IMG/VR virus record: IMGVR_UViG_3300045107_000863
Coordinates: 1-64,000 of that record
Strand: one strand, 5' to 3'
DNA: 64,000 nucleotides
Source of the DNA: a virus
In this document: positions 1-8,083 of the stretch, piece after piece
Layout: every line of letters starts with the position of its first letter
Numbering within the stretch: position 1 is the first letter of the stretch
Made by a program: the position numbers and the translations under genes
Notes under the pieces: model-generated
What the model was told of the DNA's origin: nothing
The model's database searches: none
The model's input: the letters and a program-made list of their open reading frames with translations, nothing else

Positions 1-357
1 ATGCAGATGCTGCCGATGGTGTGCGCCGGCCTGTACGCCGACGACGCACCGATCGCCGTGTTCGCCACCCTGGCCGACGCCGAGGTGTTCGCCGCGAAGT
101 ACAACGCAGAGCGCGGTTACGCCCTGGACGACGGCGAGCGGGCCCGGGTCGAGCAGGTGCCCGCCTACCCGGCCGGCGACCCGGGTGTCTCCGGCCACGA
201 GATCACCGTCTCCGAGTCGCGTCACTCCTGGGACTGGCGGTGCACCTGCGGCAACGGCGGTGTGTGGCTCGCCGACGAGCAGGCCGCCCGCGAGGGCGCC
301 GCCCGCCACATCGCCCACTGGGTGCCGGCGGACACGCAGGTGGCCCTGCCCGCCTGA
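1..357 (+). CDS. Hypothetical protein, possibly 5'-truncated by the window
   Basis: The reading frame is 118 residues and starts with ATG at the first base of the window, so an upstream start cannot be excluded. The acidic N-terminal half and a WxCxCG motif near residue 80 look like real protein rather than a shadow. I do not recognise the family. It is one of the few plus-strand genes and ends just before a strong hairpin terminator, so it forms its own rightward unit at the far end of the phage, beyond the lysis genes. Confidence 0.55.
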   Translation: MQMLPMVCAGLYADDAPIAVFATLADAEVFAAKYNAERGYALDDGERARVEQVPAYPAGDPGVSGHEITVSESRHSWDWRCTCGNGGVWLADEQAAREGAARHIAHWVPADTQVALPA

Positions 358-372
358 CCTCGGCCAGCACGA

Positions 373-409
373 AACGCCCCGACTCTCCGCTATGGAGAGC
401 CGGGGCGTT
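373..409 (+). terminator. Hairpin terminator after the first gene
   Basis: Arms at 373-388 and 394-409 pair over 16 bases with one mismatch around a 5-base loop. There is no long T run, which is usual for very GC-rich actinobacteria. It lies directly after the stop at 357. Confidence 0.7.
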
Positions 410-424
410 CGGGTACCTGAGGGT

Positions 425-565
425 GTGGATCGCGAACACTGGCGGGCCCTCGCCGACCGGCACCAGCGGTGCGACGACGAACCGCGCCGCTGCCGGGACT
501 GCGCCGCCTACTGGCCGTGCCTGTTCCGGCTCCGCGCCGACGCCGAACTGCGACCCCCGCGCTGA
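425..565 (+). CDS. Small cysteine-containing protein
   Basis: A 46-residue product from GTG at 425. An in-frame ATG at 392 would give 57 residues, but it lies in the loop of the preceding hairpin, so I prefer 425. Four cysteines, three of them in CRDCAAYWPC, suggest a small metal-binding or disulphide protein. The gene ends just before a second hairpin that separates it from the convergent minus-strand lysis genes. No family is recognised, and the short length keeps confidence modest. Confidence 0.4.
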   Translation: MDREHWRALADRHQRCDDEPRRCRDCAAYWPCLFRLRADAELRPPR

Positions 566-566
566 A

Positions 567-603
567 GCGCCCCACCCCCGCCGTGAGGCTGGGGGTGGGG
601 CGC
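567..603. terminator. Bidirectional hairpin terminator
   Basis: Perfect 13-base arms (GCGCCCCACCCCC at 567-579 and its complement at 591-603) sit between the plus-strand gene ending at 565 and the minus-strand gene ending at 643. The position between convergent genes fits a terminator serving both directions. On the minus strand it would close the long late transcript. Confidence 0.75.
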
Positions 604-642
604 CCTAGGTGCCGCCGCTGGGGAGCGGGAGCGGCACCCAGA

Positions 643-879
643 TCAGGGAGTCCGATCCAGGAACCGGCGCCGGTGCGCGTACCGCAGCGCGAAGTGCACG
701 GTCAGCCAGACGACGAGACCGCCGAACCCGAACGCGAACACCTCGCCGGGGACGTACCGGACGATCAGGTAGGTCCACGGGATGGTGCCCGCGTTGCCGT
801 CCCATGACGCCCAGCACTCCATCACCAGGGCCACCGCGGTGACGGCGAGGAAGGCGACGGTGAAGACCGCCCGCTTCAC
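643..879 (-). CDS. Small two-helix membrane protein
   Basis: A 78-residue protein with hydrophobic stretches at about residues 3-20 and 45-67 and a basic C-terminus (HRRRFLDR). The GTG start overlaps the stop of the upstream gene as GTGA, so it is probably translated by coupling. It is the last gene of the leftward late operon and sits in a cluster of small membrane proteins beside the endolysin. A holin or accessory lysis role is therefore plausible but not shown by any diagnostic motif. Confidence 0.65.
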   Translation of the reverse strand: MKRAVFTVAFLAVTAVALVMECWASWDGNAGTIPWTYLIVRYVPGEVFAFGFGGLVVWLTVHFALRYAHRRRFLDRTP

Positions 880-1268
880 AGGTGAGCCGGATCCGTCGGC
901 ACCGGGGCCACGTCGTCGCCGCGCACCGCCTTCACCGTCGCCGGCTGCGCGTAGACCGGCTTCGCGCGGGTCAGGCCGAGGGCGAGGAGGATGTGACCCA
1001 GCCTCGGGTACCGCTTCTCGACCAGTCGGGCGGCGATGTAGTAGCCGGCGGTGACCAGGCCGGTGGTGGCCACGACGACCGTGGAACTCGCGTGGGCGGG
1101 GACGACGATGTTCCAGTGCGCGGCCACCCAGGCGAGGACCGAGCCGATGAGGATCGGCACCCACGTGCGGATGGTCGAGTCGACCAGGCCGGGGCGGATG
1201 TACTCGCGCAGCACCTCCACGACGATGCTGTCCTGCGTGTCGGCCGGCTGCGGGGGGAACTCGGACAT
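876..1268 (-). CDS. Holin-like membrane protein
   Basis: 130 residues with a polar N-terminus, then hydrophobic segments at about residues 36-50 and 60-81 and a basic C-terminal tail. Two hydrophobic spans plus position in the lysis region fit a class II holin-type protein, but sequence alone cannot separate this from other small phage membrane proteins. The start is ATG at 1268. Minus-strand bases just upstream contain GGAGGGG, a good ribosome binding site. Confidence 0.6.
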   Translation of the reverse strand: MSEFPPQPADTQDSIVVEVLREYIRPGLVDSTIRTWVPILIGSVLAWVAAHWNIVVPAHASSTVVVATTGLVTAGYYIAARLVEKRYPRLGHILLALGLTRAKPVYAQPATVKAVRGDDVAPVPTDPAHL

Positions 1269-1316
1269 GACCCCTCCTGGGATCTTCGGATTCGATGGGA
1301 AAGAGCGGTGTGCGGT

Positions 1317-1604
1317 TCAGCGGCCGTGGCCCCACTCGGGATGCCCGGCCAGGAACCCGTTGACGGCGTCGTTGAGGCTCGGCCCGCCGGTCGTGCAGTC
1401 GGGCCGCTGGTCGTAGCGCCACACCGTGGCCAGGTAGCGGGCCAGGGTGGTCCGCTGACCCGGCTCGACCGCCGCTGTGGGCACCGTCTGCACCCACAGC
1501 GACCAGCGGGTGTCGCGCTGCGCTGCCGCGGCCCGACCCAGCCAGGTGTTGACGAACTCGGTGGCCTCCCGGCCGCCCGGCTCCGACAGCTCCGGTGCCC
1601 GCAC
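1317..1604 (-). CDS. Truncated thermonuclease-like protein (C-terminal part)
   Basis: 95 residues from GTG at 1604. The motif RLLNVRAPE, read just upstream of and across this start, followed by EPGGREAT, resembles the central part of staphylococcal-nuclease-like proteins, and the tail SLNDAVNGFLAGHPEWG also suits that family. The open frame continues upstream to about 1803 and reads protein-like to about 1660, but it offers no start codon and no DGDT calcium-binding segment. The gene is therefore either 5'-truncated or a variant without the catalytic N-terminus. Family assignment is by motif resemblance only. Confidence 0.5.
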   Translation of the reverse strand: MRAPELSEPGGREATEFVNTWLGRAAAAQRDTRWSLWVQTVPTAAVEPGQRTTLARYLATVWRYDQRPDCTTGGPSLNDAVNGFLAGHPEWGHGR

Positions 1605-1698
1605 GTTGAGCAGCCGCAGCTCAGGTTCGGCGCGCAGCCCGAACCCGCCGTCGGCACACCGCGACCAGGCCGGCGCCGAGCGGCGGCTGGTCGAGCTG

Positions 1699-1806
1699 AT
1701 GTGGGAAGGCGAGTGGGTGGAAGTGCCGGCCGCGTACGACTCGGCGGGCCAACCGCTGGACGGCGGTTGGCGGCGCGCCGGCGGCGGCTGGGTGCGGGAG
1801 GACTAG
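1699..1806 (+). CDS. Possible small tryptophan-rich ORF
   Basis: A 35-residue plus-strand frame with protein-like composition (WEGEWVEVPAAYDSAGQP, then W and G rich) occupies the 200-base gap between two minus-strand genes and converges on the stop at 1803. No good ribosome binding site is seen and upstream starts (GTG 1561, TTG 1606) are possible. It may be a real small gene or chance. The same interval is where the nuclease-like gene loses its N-terminus. Confidence 0.25.
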   Translation: MWEGEWVEVPAAYDSAGQPLDGGWRRAGGGWVRED

Positions 1807-2324
1807 TCGAGGCTGATCGGCGGCGGGTCCGGCCACTCCGGGTTGATCTGACGTAGCGTCGCCACCGCGTCGGCGTCCCACGTCTGATGCGACGCGAACG
1901 CGGCGCGGAGCCGCCGCTGGTCGTCCTCGGTGCCAGCGATTCGCTCGGCCAGAGCCTTCAACTGGGCCTGGTGGTCGGCGGCGAGCTGCGCAAGCCGCGA
2001 CTGATGATCGGACGACACCCGCGACAGGCGGCCCTCGTACTCGCGTTGCTGCTCGGCCAGCATCAGCCGGACGCTGGCCAGCAGCTCCAGGGCGGTCTTA
2101 ACCTGCACGGACTCGGCCTCCGCGCGGGTTTTCGCTTCCTCGGCGCGGGTCTTCTTCTCGGTGGCCTGATCCACGGCCTTCGACTGCCGACGGACCGCCC
2201 ACGTCACCACCCCTGTCACCGCAGCGACGAGGACCATCGCCATGGGGGCCGCGATCACCGCGGCGTCGGTCCAGGGGCCGGCGACGCTCACCGTCCGTAC
2301 GGCGAGCAGGTGCACCCACGTCAC
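1803..2324 (-). CDS. Membrane-anchored coiled-coil protein
   Basis: 173 residues. A hydrophobic segment at about residues 22-44 is followed by a long charged region (about 50-140) rich in K, E, Q and A with heptad-like spacing, then a proline-rich end. The architecture is an N-terminal anchor plus extended coiled coil. In a lysis cassette this recalls spanin-like or accessory envelope proteins, but that is inference from position. GTG at 2324 overlaps the upstream stop as GTGA. Confidence 0.65.
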   Translation of the reverse strand: MTWVHLLAVRTVSVAGPWTDAAVIAAPMAMVLVAAVTGVVTWAVRRQSKAVDQATEKKTRAEEAKTRAEAESVQVKTALELLASVRLMLAEQQREYEGRLSRVSSDHQSRLAQLAADHQAQLKALAERIAGTEDDQRRLRAAFASHQTWDADAVATLRQINPEWPDPPPISLD

Positions 2325-2866
2325 TGGTCGCCCCGGCGCATCCGGCGCAGCGTGCGCAGATGCACCGCCATGATGACCGACAGGTGCAGGTACACGGCCG
2401 GCGGGTAGAACGACGGTTTCGGGCCGGTGTGGTCGCTGTCGACCAGCCACAGCAGTGCCGCCCCCGCGAACGACACTGAGATGGTCACGTACCACGACAG
2501 CAGCAGCCATAGCCCCAGCATCTCGGCGGGCTTGTGCCGGTGCCAGGTGGCGACGCCCAGCACCACCCCGCCGACGGCGAGGAGCACGGCCAAGCTGTAG
2601 GGGGCGGCGGGGATTAGCCGGACGACGGTCCATGATGGGCCTTGCATACCCTCACGGCCCAGCAGCGCAAACAGCGGGGCGATGATCAGCGCGGCGGCGG
2701 CGTGGATGTGCAGCAGGCTGAGCCGGTTGGATTCCGACCGGCGGGCGACGGCCCGGGACTGCCGCGCCGAGTCGTCGACCGAGTGGACGAGGGCTTCGAG
2801 GCCGTCGAGGAGGTCAGCCATCCGTCCTGTTGGGTCGTCGGGTAGCCGCATGTTGGTGACGCTCAC
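2321..2866 (-). CDS. Multi-pass membrane protein
   Basis: 181 residues with a polar, basic first 50 residues and then about four hydrophobic segments (near 52-69, 85-107, 117-142 and 156-168), ending in RRMRRGDQ. No family is recognised. The gene overlaps both neighbours by 4 bases and belongs to the run of small membrane proteins after the endolysin gene. Confidence 0.65.
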   Translation of the reverse strand: MSVTNMRLPDDPTGRMADLLDGLEALVHSVDDSARQSRAVARRSESNRLSLLHIHAAAALIIAPLFALLGREGMQGPSWTVVRLIPAAPYSLAVLLAVGGVVLGVATWHRHKPAEMLGLWLLLSWYVTISVSFAGAALLWLVDSDHTGPKPSFYPPAVYLHLSVIMAVHLRTLRRMRRGDQ

Positions 2867-3237
2867 GGTTGCTCCAGTTGATCACGTCCGTGTGCCTCCC
2901 CAGTGGGCGCCGAAGGTGCGGGTGGGCTGCGACGTTGCCGGCCGGCGGCGCGCAGCATGCGATGGAAGGTGATGATGAAGCCCCACGTGCAGATGGCCTG
3001 GACAAGGTGTTCGCCTGTCCAGAACCATCCGCCGTGGTGGTGGTCGCCGAGCACCATCCACAGGTGCGTGCCGGCGCAGCCGAGCAGGAACCCGGCGCCG
3101 AACACCATCGCGGTGCGGGTGAGCGGAAGGTACGGCAGCACCAGCACCGGAATGGCGGCGTAGCCGGCGGCGATGACCACGTTCGCGATCAGGAACAGGT
3201 GGGTGAGGTGGGCGGAAGGGTGATGCACGGGTGCCAC
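2863..3237 (-). CDS. Membrane protein in the lysis cluster
   Basis: 124 residues from GTG at 3237, with three hydrophobic segments (about 13-36, 41-61 and 77-92), a histidine-rich loop (GDHHHGGW) and a proline/basic C-terminal tail. It is first of the membrane genes after the endolysin and a candidate holin by position. Its stop overlaps the next start as ATGA. Confidence 0.6.
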   Translation of the reverse strand: MAPVHHPSAHLTHLFLIANVVIAAGYAAIPVLVLPYLPLTRTAMVFGAGFLLGCAGTHLWMVLGDHHHGGWFWTGEHLVQAICTWGFIITFHRMLRAAGRQRRSPPAPSAPTGEAHGRDQLEQP

Positions 3238-3265
3238 CTCCGTGTTGGGCCTCGCCAGGGGTTGG

Positions 3266-4318
3266 TCAGGCGGAGGTGCGGTCCATCTCGGCGCGCAGCG
3301 CGGACACGTCGACGCCGGCGGCGGTGAGTGCCTTCAGTACGTCGGCGGCGGACCGGCTGCCGAGCCGGGCGAGGACCGCGTCGGCGATGGCGGCCTCGTC
3401 CACGAGGTCGCCGGCGACCTTTCCGGCCACGACCCGGGTGGTGGTGACGAGTTCGTTCAGGACGTTGAGGGTGGACATGCCGGCGGGGATGCCACCGCCG
3501 GTGTACTGCCAGCCGAGGGCGCGCATCTTCGTGGCGACCTTCGGGTCGTCGAGGATGGCCAGGAACTGCTGCGGGGTCATGTCGTCCTCCTGCTGGGGGG
3601 TGGCCGCCGCGGCGGCCGGGTTGAGGATGCGGGTGAGGTCGGCGAGGCTGCCGCGGAACGCGTTGACGTCGGTGGCACCGGACGCGCCGGGGCAGTCGAC
3701 GTTCGAGCCGAACTGCCACACGGTCGGGGTGACGTTCCCGTAGGGCTCCCAGCCGACCCCGGCGTCGCCGCCGCGCGCCCGGTACACGGCCGTCGGGTTG
3801 CCGTCCGGGTTGGAGCCGTAGTTGGAGGCGACCAGCGGGGCCCCGAGCAGCCGCAGGTCGGGGCGGTCCATGTGGCCTTCCCAGATCCAGCGCGGCAGAT
3901 ACACCGTGATGGCCCGCTTGTCGACGGCCCGCCAGCGCTGGCAGAAAGCCACCGCGTCAGCGAACCGGGGATGCAGGTTGCGGGTCAGCAGCTCCCCGTA
4001 CCGCTCGACGTCTAGCATCGCCCAGTTCGCGCCGGCCGCGTCCATCTCCCGCCGTAGCAGGTCCACCTGTCGGTTGATGCTGGCTTGGTCGCCGCGCACC
4101 AGGTTGTGGTAGCCGCCGAGCAGGGTGAACCCGGCCGCCCGTGCCCCGCTCACGAACTCGCGGAAGTACCGGGACGGCGGGTTGAAGCCCTGCGGGTCGC
4201 CGTAGCTCGCGCGGGCACACATCACGGGGGAGGTGGCCTGCCGGATCGCCGCCCAGTCGGGCAGGCCGCCGCGGCGGGACACGTCGTGGTGGGACAGGTC
4301 GACGTACAGCACCGTCAC
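3266..4318 (-). CDS. Endolysin, GH25 muramidase
   Basis: 350 residues from GTG at 4318; the codon frame extends further upstream but into the preceding gene. The N-terminal domain (about 1-230) carries the GH25 signature: VDLSHHD near residue 7 and the catalytic D103-V-E105 in MLDVERYGE. GH25 enzymes cleave the N-acetylmuramic acid to N-acetylglucosamine bond of peptidoglycan. After an alanine/glutamine linker comes a C-terminal helical region (about 250-350) that may bind the cell wall. There is no signal peptide, so export would depend on a holin, for which the adjacent membrane genes are candidates. Confidence 0.88.
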   Translation of the reverse strand: MTVLYVDLSHHDVSRRGGLPDWAAIRQATSPVMCARASYGDPQGFNPPSRYFREFVSGARAAGFTLLGGYHNLVRGDQASINRQVDLLRREMDAAGANWAMLDVERYGELLTRNLHPRFADAVAFCQRWRAVDKRAITVYLPRWIWEGHMDRPDLRLLGAPLVASNYGSNPDGNPTAVYRARGGDAGVGWEPYGNVTPTVWQFGSNVDCPGASGATDVNAFRGSLADLTRILNPAAAAATPQQEDDMTPQQFLAILDDPKVATKMRALGWQYTGGGIPAGMSTLNVLNELVTTTRVVAGKVAGDLVDEAAIADAVLARLGSRSAADVLKALTAAGVDVSALRAEMDRTSA

Positions 4319-4332
4319 GGCGGTGCCCCCTC

Positions 4333-5853
4333 TCAGAACAGTGGGATACCGGGGACCGGCTGAATGTCGCCGCTCGAAGCCGGCCGGAGCGCGACCGCGA
4401 ACACCACCGATGTGCCTTCGGTGAGGGTGCTGGTGAGGGTGCGGGTCACGCCGGTGCCGGCTGCCAGGGGCCCGTTGGAGTCGAACACCGCCATGGAGAT
4501 GTCCGCCGATCCGGCGTTGGTGGCCAGGCCCGCGCGGCGCACATCGGTGCCGACGTTCGACGACCACACCGACGAGCCGAGCGCGCCCGGCGTGTGCCGG
4601 GTGGCCACCCCGAAGATCAGCCACCCGTTCGCGGGCACGTTCACCGGCGGGGTGGTGACCGTGGTGGTGTCGCTGGCCCCCGCGGTGATCGCCGCGCCGG
4701 CGACCGGTGAGGTGAGGTCCACGCCCCGGTAGGCGCCGACCCAGCCGCCCATCTTCACCTGCAACGAGCTGGCCCAGTGGTACTGCGTCGGCTCGGTGGG
4801 GGTTTGCGCGGCCTGCAACGCCCGCCACGCGTCAGCCTCCGGGCTGGTCGACGAGAACGGCACCCCCGGGATGGATCCGGTGTCGTTGAAGTAGGCGACC
4901 GCGAGCACGTCGCCGCGCGACTTGAGGTAGTTGACGTGGGTGGTGAGGGTGGATGCTCGGGCGCTGCCGGTGGTGTCGAACGGCTGCTTCACCAGCCCGT
5001 ACTCCGGAACCATGAGCTTGATTCCGGGGAACGCCGTGGTGACCTTGTTGAAGACGTAGCCGAACATCTTGGTGGTGTCGTAGTAGGCGTTGATCGACGT
5101 GTCGGACTGGTAGCAGTCCACGCCGAAGAACGTCATTCCCGTGAACCCGTAGTCGGCGGGGTTCGCGCCCTTCTCGTCCAGGTCAAACCGCGTGAGGATG
5201 GGGCCGACGCCCCGGATGAGGTAGCCGTTCGGGTGGCTGTTGACGATCGACACCATCGTCTCGCCCCACGACCGGAACGTCGCCGTCGAGAACTGGCCAG
5301 CATCAACCTCGTCGCGCGGCTCATGCCACGGCGACAGGTAGAAGCCCGGGTGGTTGGCAGGTAGCGTCGGCAGGTCGTCGAGCCAGTTCTGCAGCAGCGC
5401 CGGGTCGTCCTTCCACGAGAGGTGCATGACCGCCCCTTGGGGCAGGTCGATGAACTTGCCGGTGCCGTACTTGATGGGCTCGGTCAGCGTGTCGGCGTCG
5501 GTGCCCCACACGTTGTCCTTGCCGAAGTCCCGGGTGTAGCGGATCCCCGGATAGTTCGCGACTGCGCTCGTCCACGCCGACCCGACCGGCGCGTCCATGC
5601 CGATGAGCATGCTGCCGGAGCTGCTGCTCCCCACGATTCGCGACCGGATGCGCGCGTTGAGGGTCGTACCGGACGACGCCGCGCCCCGGTCCACCAGACC
5701 GGCCGGCTCGGTGATCGTCGCCGACGAGTTGAGCAGGCCGAACAGGTGCAGCATCCAGTCGTTGGGCAGCAGCCCGGCCGGGGCCGGCACGTCGATGGAC
5801 AGCGTGGACGCGGCCGGCATGACCTCCTGGTCGTCGACTCTGCTGATGGCCAT
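4333..5853 (-). CDS. Tail protein with glycoside-hydrolase-like core
   Basis: 506 residues in three parts: an N-terminal beta-rich segment (about 1-90), a central TIM-barrel-like region (about 95-345) and a C-terminal beta-rich domain (about 360-495). The core has WHEP with E178 and MVPEYG with E284, spaced like the acid/base and nucleophile of clan A glycoside hydrolases such as GH26. This suggests a virion enzyme that degrades a cell-surface polysaccharide, or a binder descended from one. It lies between tail genes and the endolysin. Substrate is unknown. Confidence 0.65.
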   Translation of the reverse strand: MAISRVDDQEVMPAASTLSIDVPAPAGLLPNDWMLHLFGLLNSSATITEPAGLVDRGAASSGTTLNARIRSRIVGSSSSGSMLIGMDAPVGSAWTSAVANYPGIRYTRDFGKDNVWGTDADTLTEPIKYGTGKFIDLPQGAVMHLSWKDDPALLQNWLDDLPTLPANHPGFYLSPWHEPRDEVDAGQFSTATFRSWGETMVSIVNSHPNGYLIRGVGPILTRFDLDEKGANPADYGFTGMTFFGVDCYQSDTSINAYYDTTKMFGYVFNKVTTAFPGIKLMVPEYGLVKQPFDTTGSARASTLTTHVNYLKSRGDVLAVAYFNDTGSIPGVPFSSTSPEADAWRALQAAQTPTEPTQYHWASSLQVKMGGWVGAYRGVDLTSPVAGAAITAGASDTTTVTTPPVNVPANGWLIFGVATRHTPGALGSSVWSSNVGTDVRRAGLATNAGSADISMAVFDSNGPLAAGTGVTRTLTSTLTEGTSVVFAVALRPASSGDIQPVPGIPLF

Positions 5854-5854
5854 G

Positions 5855-7081
5855 TCAGTACGCCAGCCCCTGAATCGTGACCTTCGTCGGCGCCGTCGAC
5901 GGCACGTTGTCCACGTCGCAGGTGATGTACGAGCCGGCGGGCCACACCGTGGTGGTGAGGGCGGCGGCGATACCGGAGGTGCGCTGCCCGGCGACGATCT
6001 TCGGCCGGTTCCCCGACGAGTACACGGCCACGCCGTCCAACTTGGGGTTGATGATGAAGTCGCCGCCGGCCGGCGCCGTGCCGCCCGCGCTCACGACGAA
6101 GCCCCGCAGGATCAGCGGCGTGCCGGTGGGGTTGTAGAACCGGTACTGCCCGGTCCCGGCGACACCCGTCTCCTGGAACCAAGGGCCGATGGTGATGCCC
6201 GTGTTCGGGGCGCGCATCCGGCCGGCGGAGTCCACCCAGCTGAGCGGGTTTCCCGCCGCGTCAGTGAACTGGAACAGGTCAGCGGTCTGCCCCGCCAGTG
6301 CGGCGACCTGCCCGTATACGCGGTCGTTGCGGCTGGGCCGGCCCCGCAGTTGCCCGTAGGCGTCGAGGCGGGTGACCAGCACCCAGTTCGGAACGCTGAC
6401 CGTGCCGGCGTTCCACCACACCTCGTATGTGTTCGCCGCTCCGGACCGGTCGCCCGGCGGCAGACGGATGCCGAGGGCGCGGGTGGTGGTGTTGCCGGTG
6501 GGGATGACGATCTCACTGCCGCCGGCGGTCGACACCACATCCGACGGGTTCAGCCCGCCCAGGGTGGTGGGCACGTACTCACCGAGGGTGTCGTCCCACA
6601 CGGGGACCTGCCCGGCGGCAGGGCTGTCCTCCGCCCAGTCCGTCAGGTCACTCGACGCCATCAGGTGCGGGTTCGGTGCCGACACGTGCGCGGCCAAACC
6701 GGCGGCGTTCTCCGCCGCCTGGGCCTGCGCCGCCACCGCCACGTCGCTGGTATCGGCGGGCATCCACACCCGCGGCCCGCCGTTCGCGGACGCCCACGCC
6801 CCCCGCACACCCTCCGGGTACTGCACGCGGGCGATCTGCCCGAGGCCACGGCCGTCGGTGGTGTCCGACGACAGGATCGACGACACCGCCGCGCCGGACG
6901 AGTTGAGGAGGTCCGTGTACTGGGTGCCGCCGGTCTCGGAGTTCCACCACGTCACCTCGATGCCGCCGACGACGACGGCGGTTTTGCCGTCCACGTCGCC
7001 GGACGGGGTGGAGATGGTGATGGTGTCGCCGGTGAGGATGGTGTAGTCGGCGGGTCCGCCACCAGCTGACAAACGTGCCAT
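5855..7081 (-). CDS. Minor tail protein
   Basis: 408 residues, start ATG at 7081. The sequence is beta-rich with low cysteine. It has a short region near residue 135 rich in alanine with HLMASSDLTDWAED, typical of the joint between shaft and head of phage tail proteins, and a C-terminal beta domain. Together with its position beside the receptor-interacting gene this fits a fibre or baseplate-associated protein. No enzymatic motif is seen. Confidence 0.65.
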   Translation of the reverse strand: MARLSAGGGPADYTILTGDTITISTPSGDVDGKTAVVVGGIEVTWWNSETGGTQYTDLLNSSGAAVSSILSSDTTDGRGLGQIARVQYPEGVRGAWASANGGPRVWMPADTSDVAVAAQAQAAENAAGLAAHVSAPNPHLMASSDLTDWAEDSPAAGQVPVWDDTLGEYVPTTLGGLNPSDVVSTAGGSEIVIPTGNTTTRALGIRLPPGDRSGAANTYEVWWNAGTVSVPNWVLVTRLDAYGQLRGRPSRNDRVYGQVAALAGQTADLFQFTDAAGNPLSWVDSAGRMRAPNTGITIGPWFQETGVAGTGQYRFYNPTGTPLILRGFVVSAGGTAPAGGDFIINPKLDGVAVYSSGNRPKIVAGQRTSGIAAALTTTVWPAGSYITCDVDNVPSTAPTKVTIQGLAY

Positions 7082-7095
7082 GAGGCGAGCCCCTT

Positions 7096-8037
7096 TCAGG
7101 CCACGGGAAAGGTGATGGACCCGGTGAGGGTGCGGCCGGGGTTGACGCCCACCCCCTGGGGGGTGATGACGTACACGCCGCCGGTGGGGGTGACCCGCAG
7201 GCCGACGGTGAGGCCCGCCGACGAGTCGTGCCGCAGGACGCCCTCCTCCGTCGACGACGGGTAGCAGCCGGCGGGCAGTTGCAGGGCCTTGACGGTGGAG
7301 TCGGCGGCGATGGCGGTGGACCGGGACGCGGTGATCACGGCCCGCACCCAGCCGTTGCGGCGCCGCACCTCGTTCCTCGTCGCCGTCCAGCCCGCCTCGC
7401 GGGTCATGGCGGTGACACCGGAGTCGTCGAGAACCCGCGTCCAGTCGGTGCCGTCGGACAGGATCCACCGCTTGGTGTTCGTCTCGTAGGCGGTGCGGCC
7501 GAGGTGGTGTGGGGGGCGGGTGGTGTCGGTGCACAGGATCTGCCCGTCCTCGCCCACGTACCAGGCCAGCGGGGTGACCTTCGCGAGGGTGGTGACCTCG
7601 TCGCCAGCGTTGATGGTGGCCACCGCCAGCGGCAGGTCCCACACCCCTGTGGAGGTGTCGGCGCCGTACACCGGCGACGGGACCGTCGGGCTAACCAAGG
7701 GGGTGCCCGGGATCCGGACGATCGAGGCGTCCCACGGGTTGCGGGTCATCCGCCACACGAACAGGTCCTTACGGATCGTCCCCGCCGTGGCGTTGGAAGT
7801 GAGCGCGATGGACTGTTCGGTGTCGCCGGTCTCCAGCCGCAGGCCCCGCAGCCAGGCGCCCCGGTTCGCGCGGACCTTCACCGCGAGCGCCGTGCCGTCG
7901 GCGTAGATCAGCGGCGGATCCGACGGCAGCCCGGCCAGGCCGTCGGGCATCGCCGGGTACATCAGGTCCTCGTACTCCCGAGGGGTCAGAGCCCGGGAGT
8001 TGTGGGCGGTGGTGGGGTACGCGTACTGGGCCACCAC
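7096..8037 (-). CDS. Minor tail protein
   Basis: 313 residues. The N-terminus (VAQYAYPTTAHNSRALTPREYE) and the following beta-rich body with RKDLFVWRMTRN and VLATINAGDE-like turns are characteristic of baseplate or upper fibre proteins in actinobacterial siphoviruses. It lies directly after the Gp37-like gene. Function beyond structural role cannot be read from sequence. Confidence 0.65.
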   Translation of the reverse strand: MVAQYAYPTTAHNSRALTPREYEDLMYPAMPDGLAGLPSDPPLIYADGTALAVKVRANRGAWLRGLRLETGDTEQSIALTSNATAGTIRKDLFVWRMTRNPWDASIVRIPGTPLVSPTVPSPVYGADTSTGVWDLPLAVATINAGDEVTTLAKVTPLAWYVGEDGQILCTDTTRPPHHLGRTAYETNTKRWILSDGTDWTRVLDDSGVTAMTREAGWTATRNEVRRRNGWVRAVITASRSTAIAADSTVKALQLPAGCYPSSTEEGVLRHDSSAGLTVGLRVTPTGGVYVITPQGVGVNPGRTLTGSITFPVA

Positions 8038-8083
8038 GCACCTCCTCTCGTGTGCAAGGGGTGGTGGTGGGGCAGAGGTCAGG

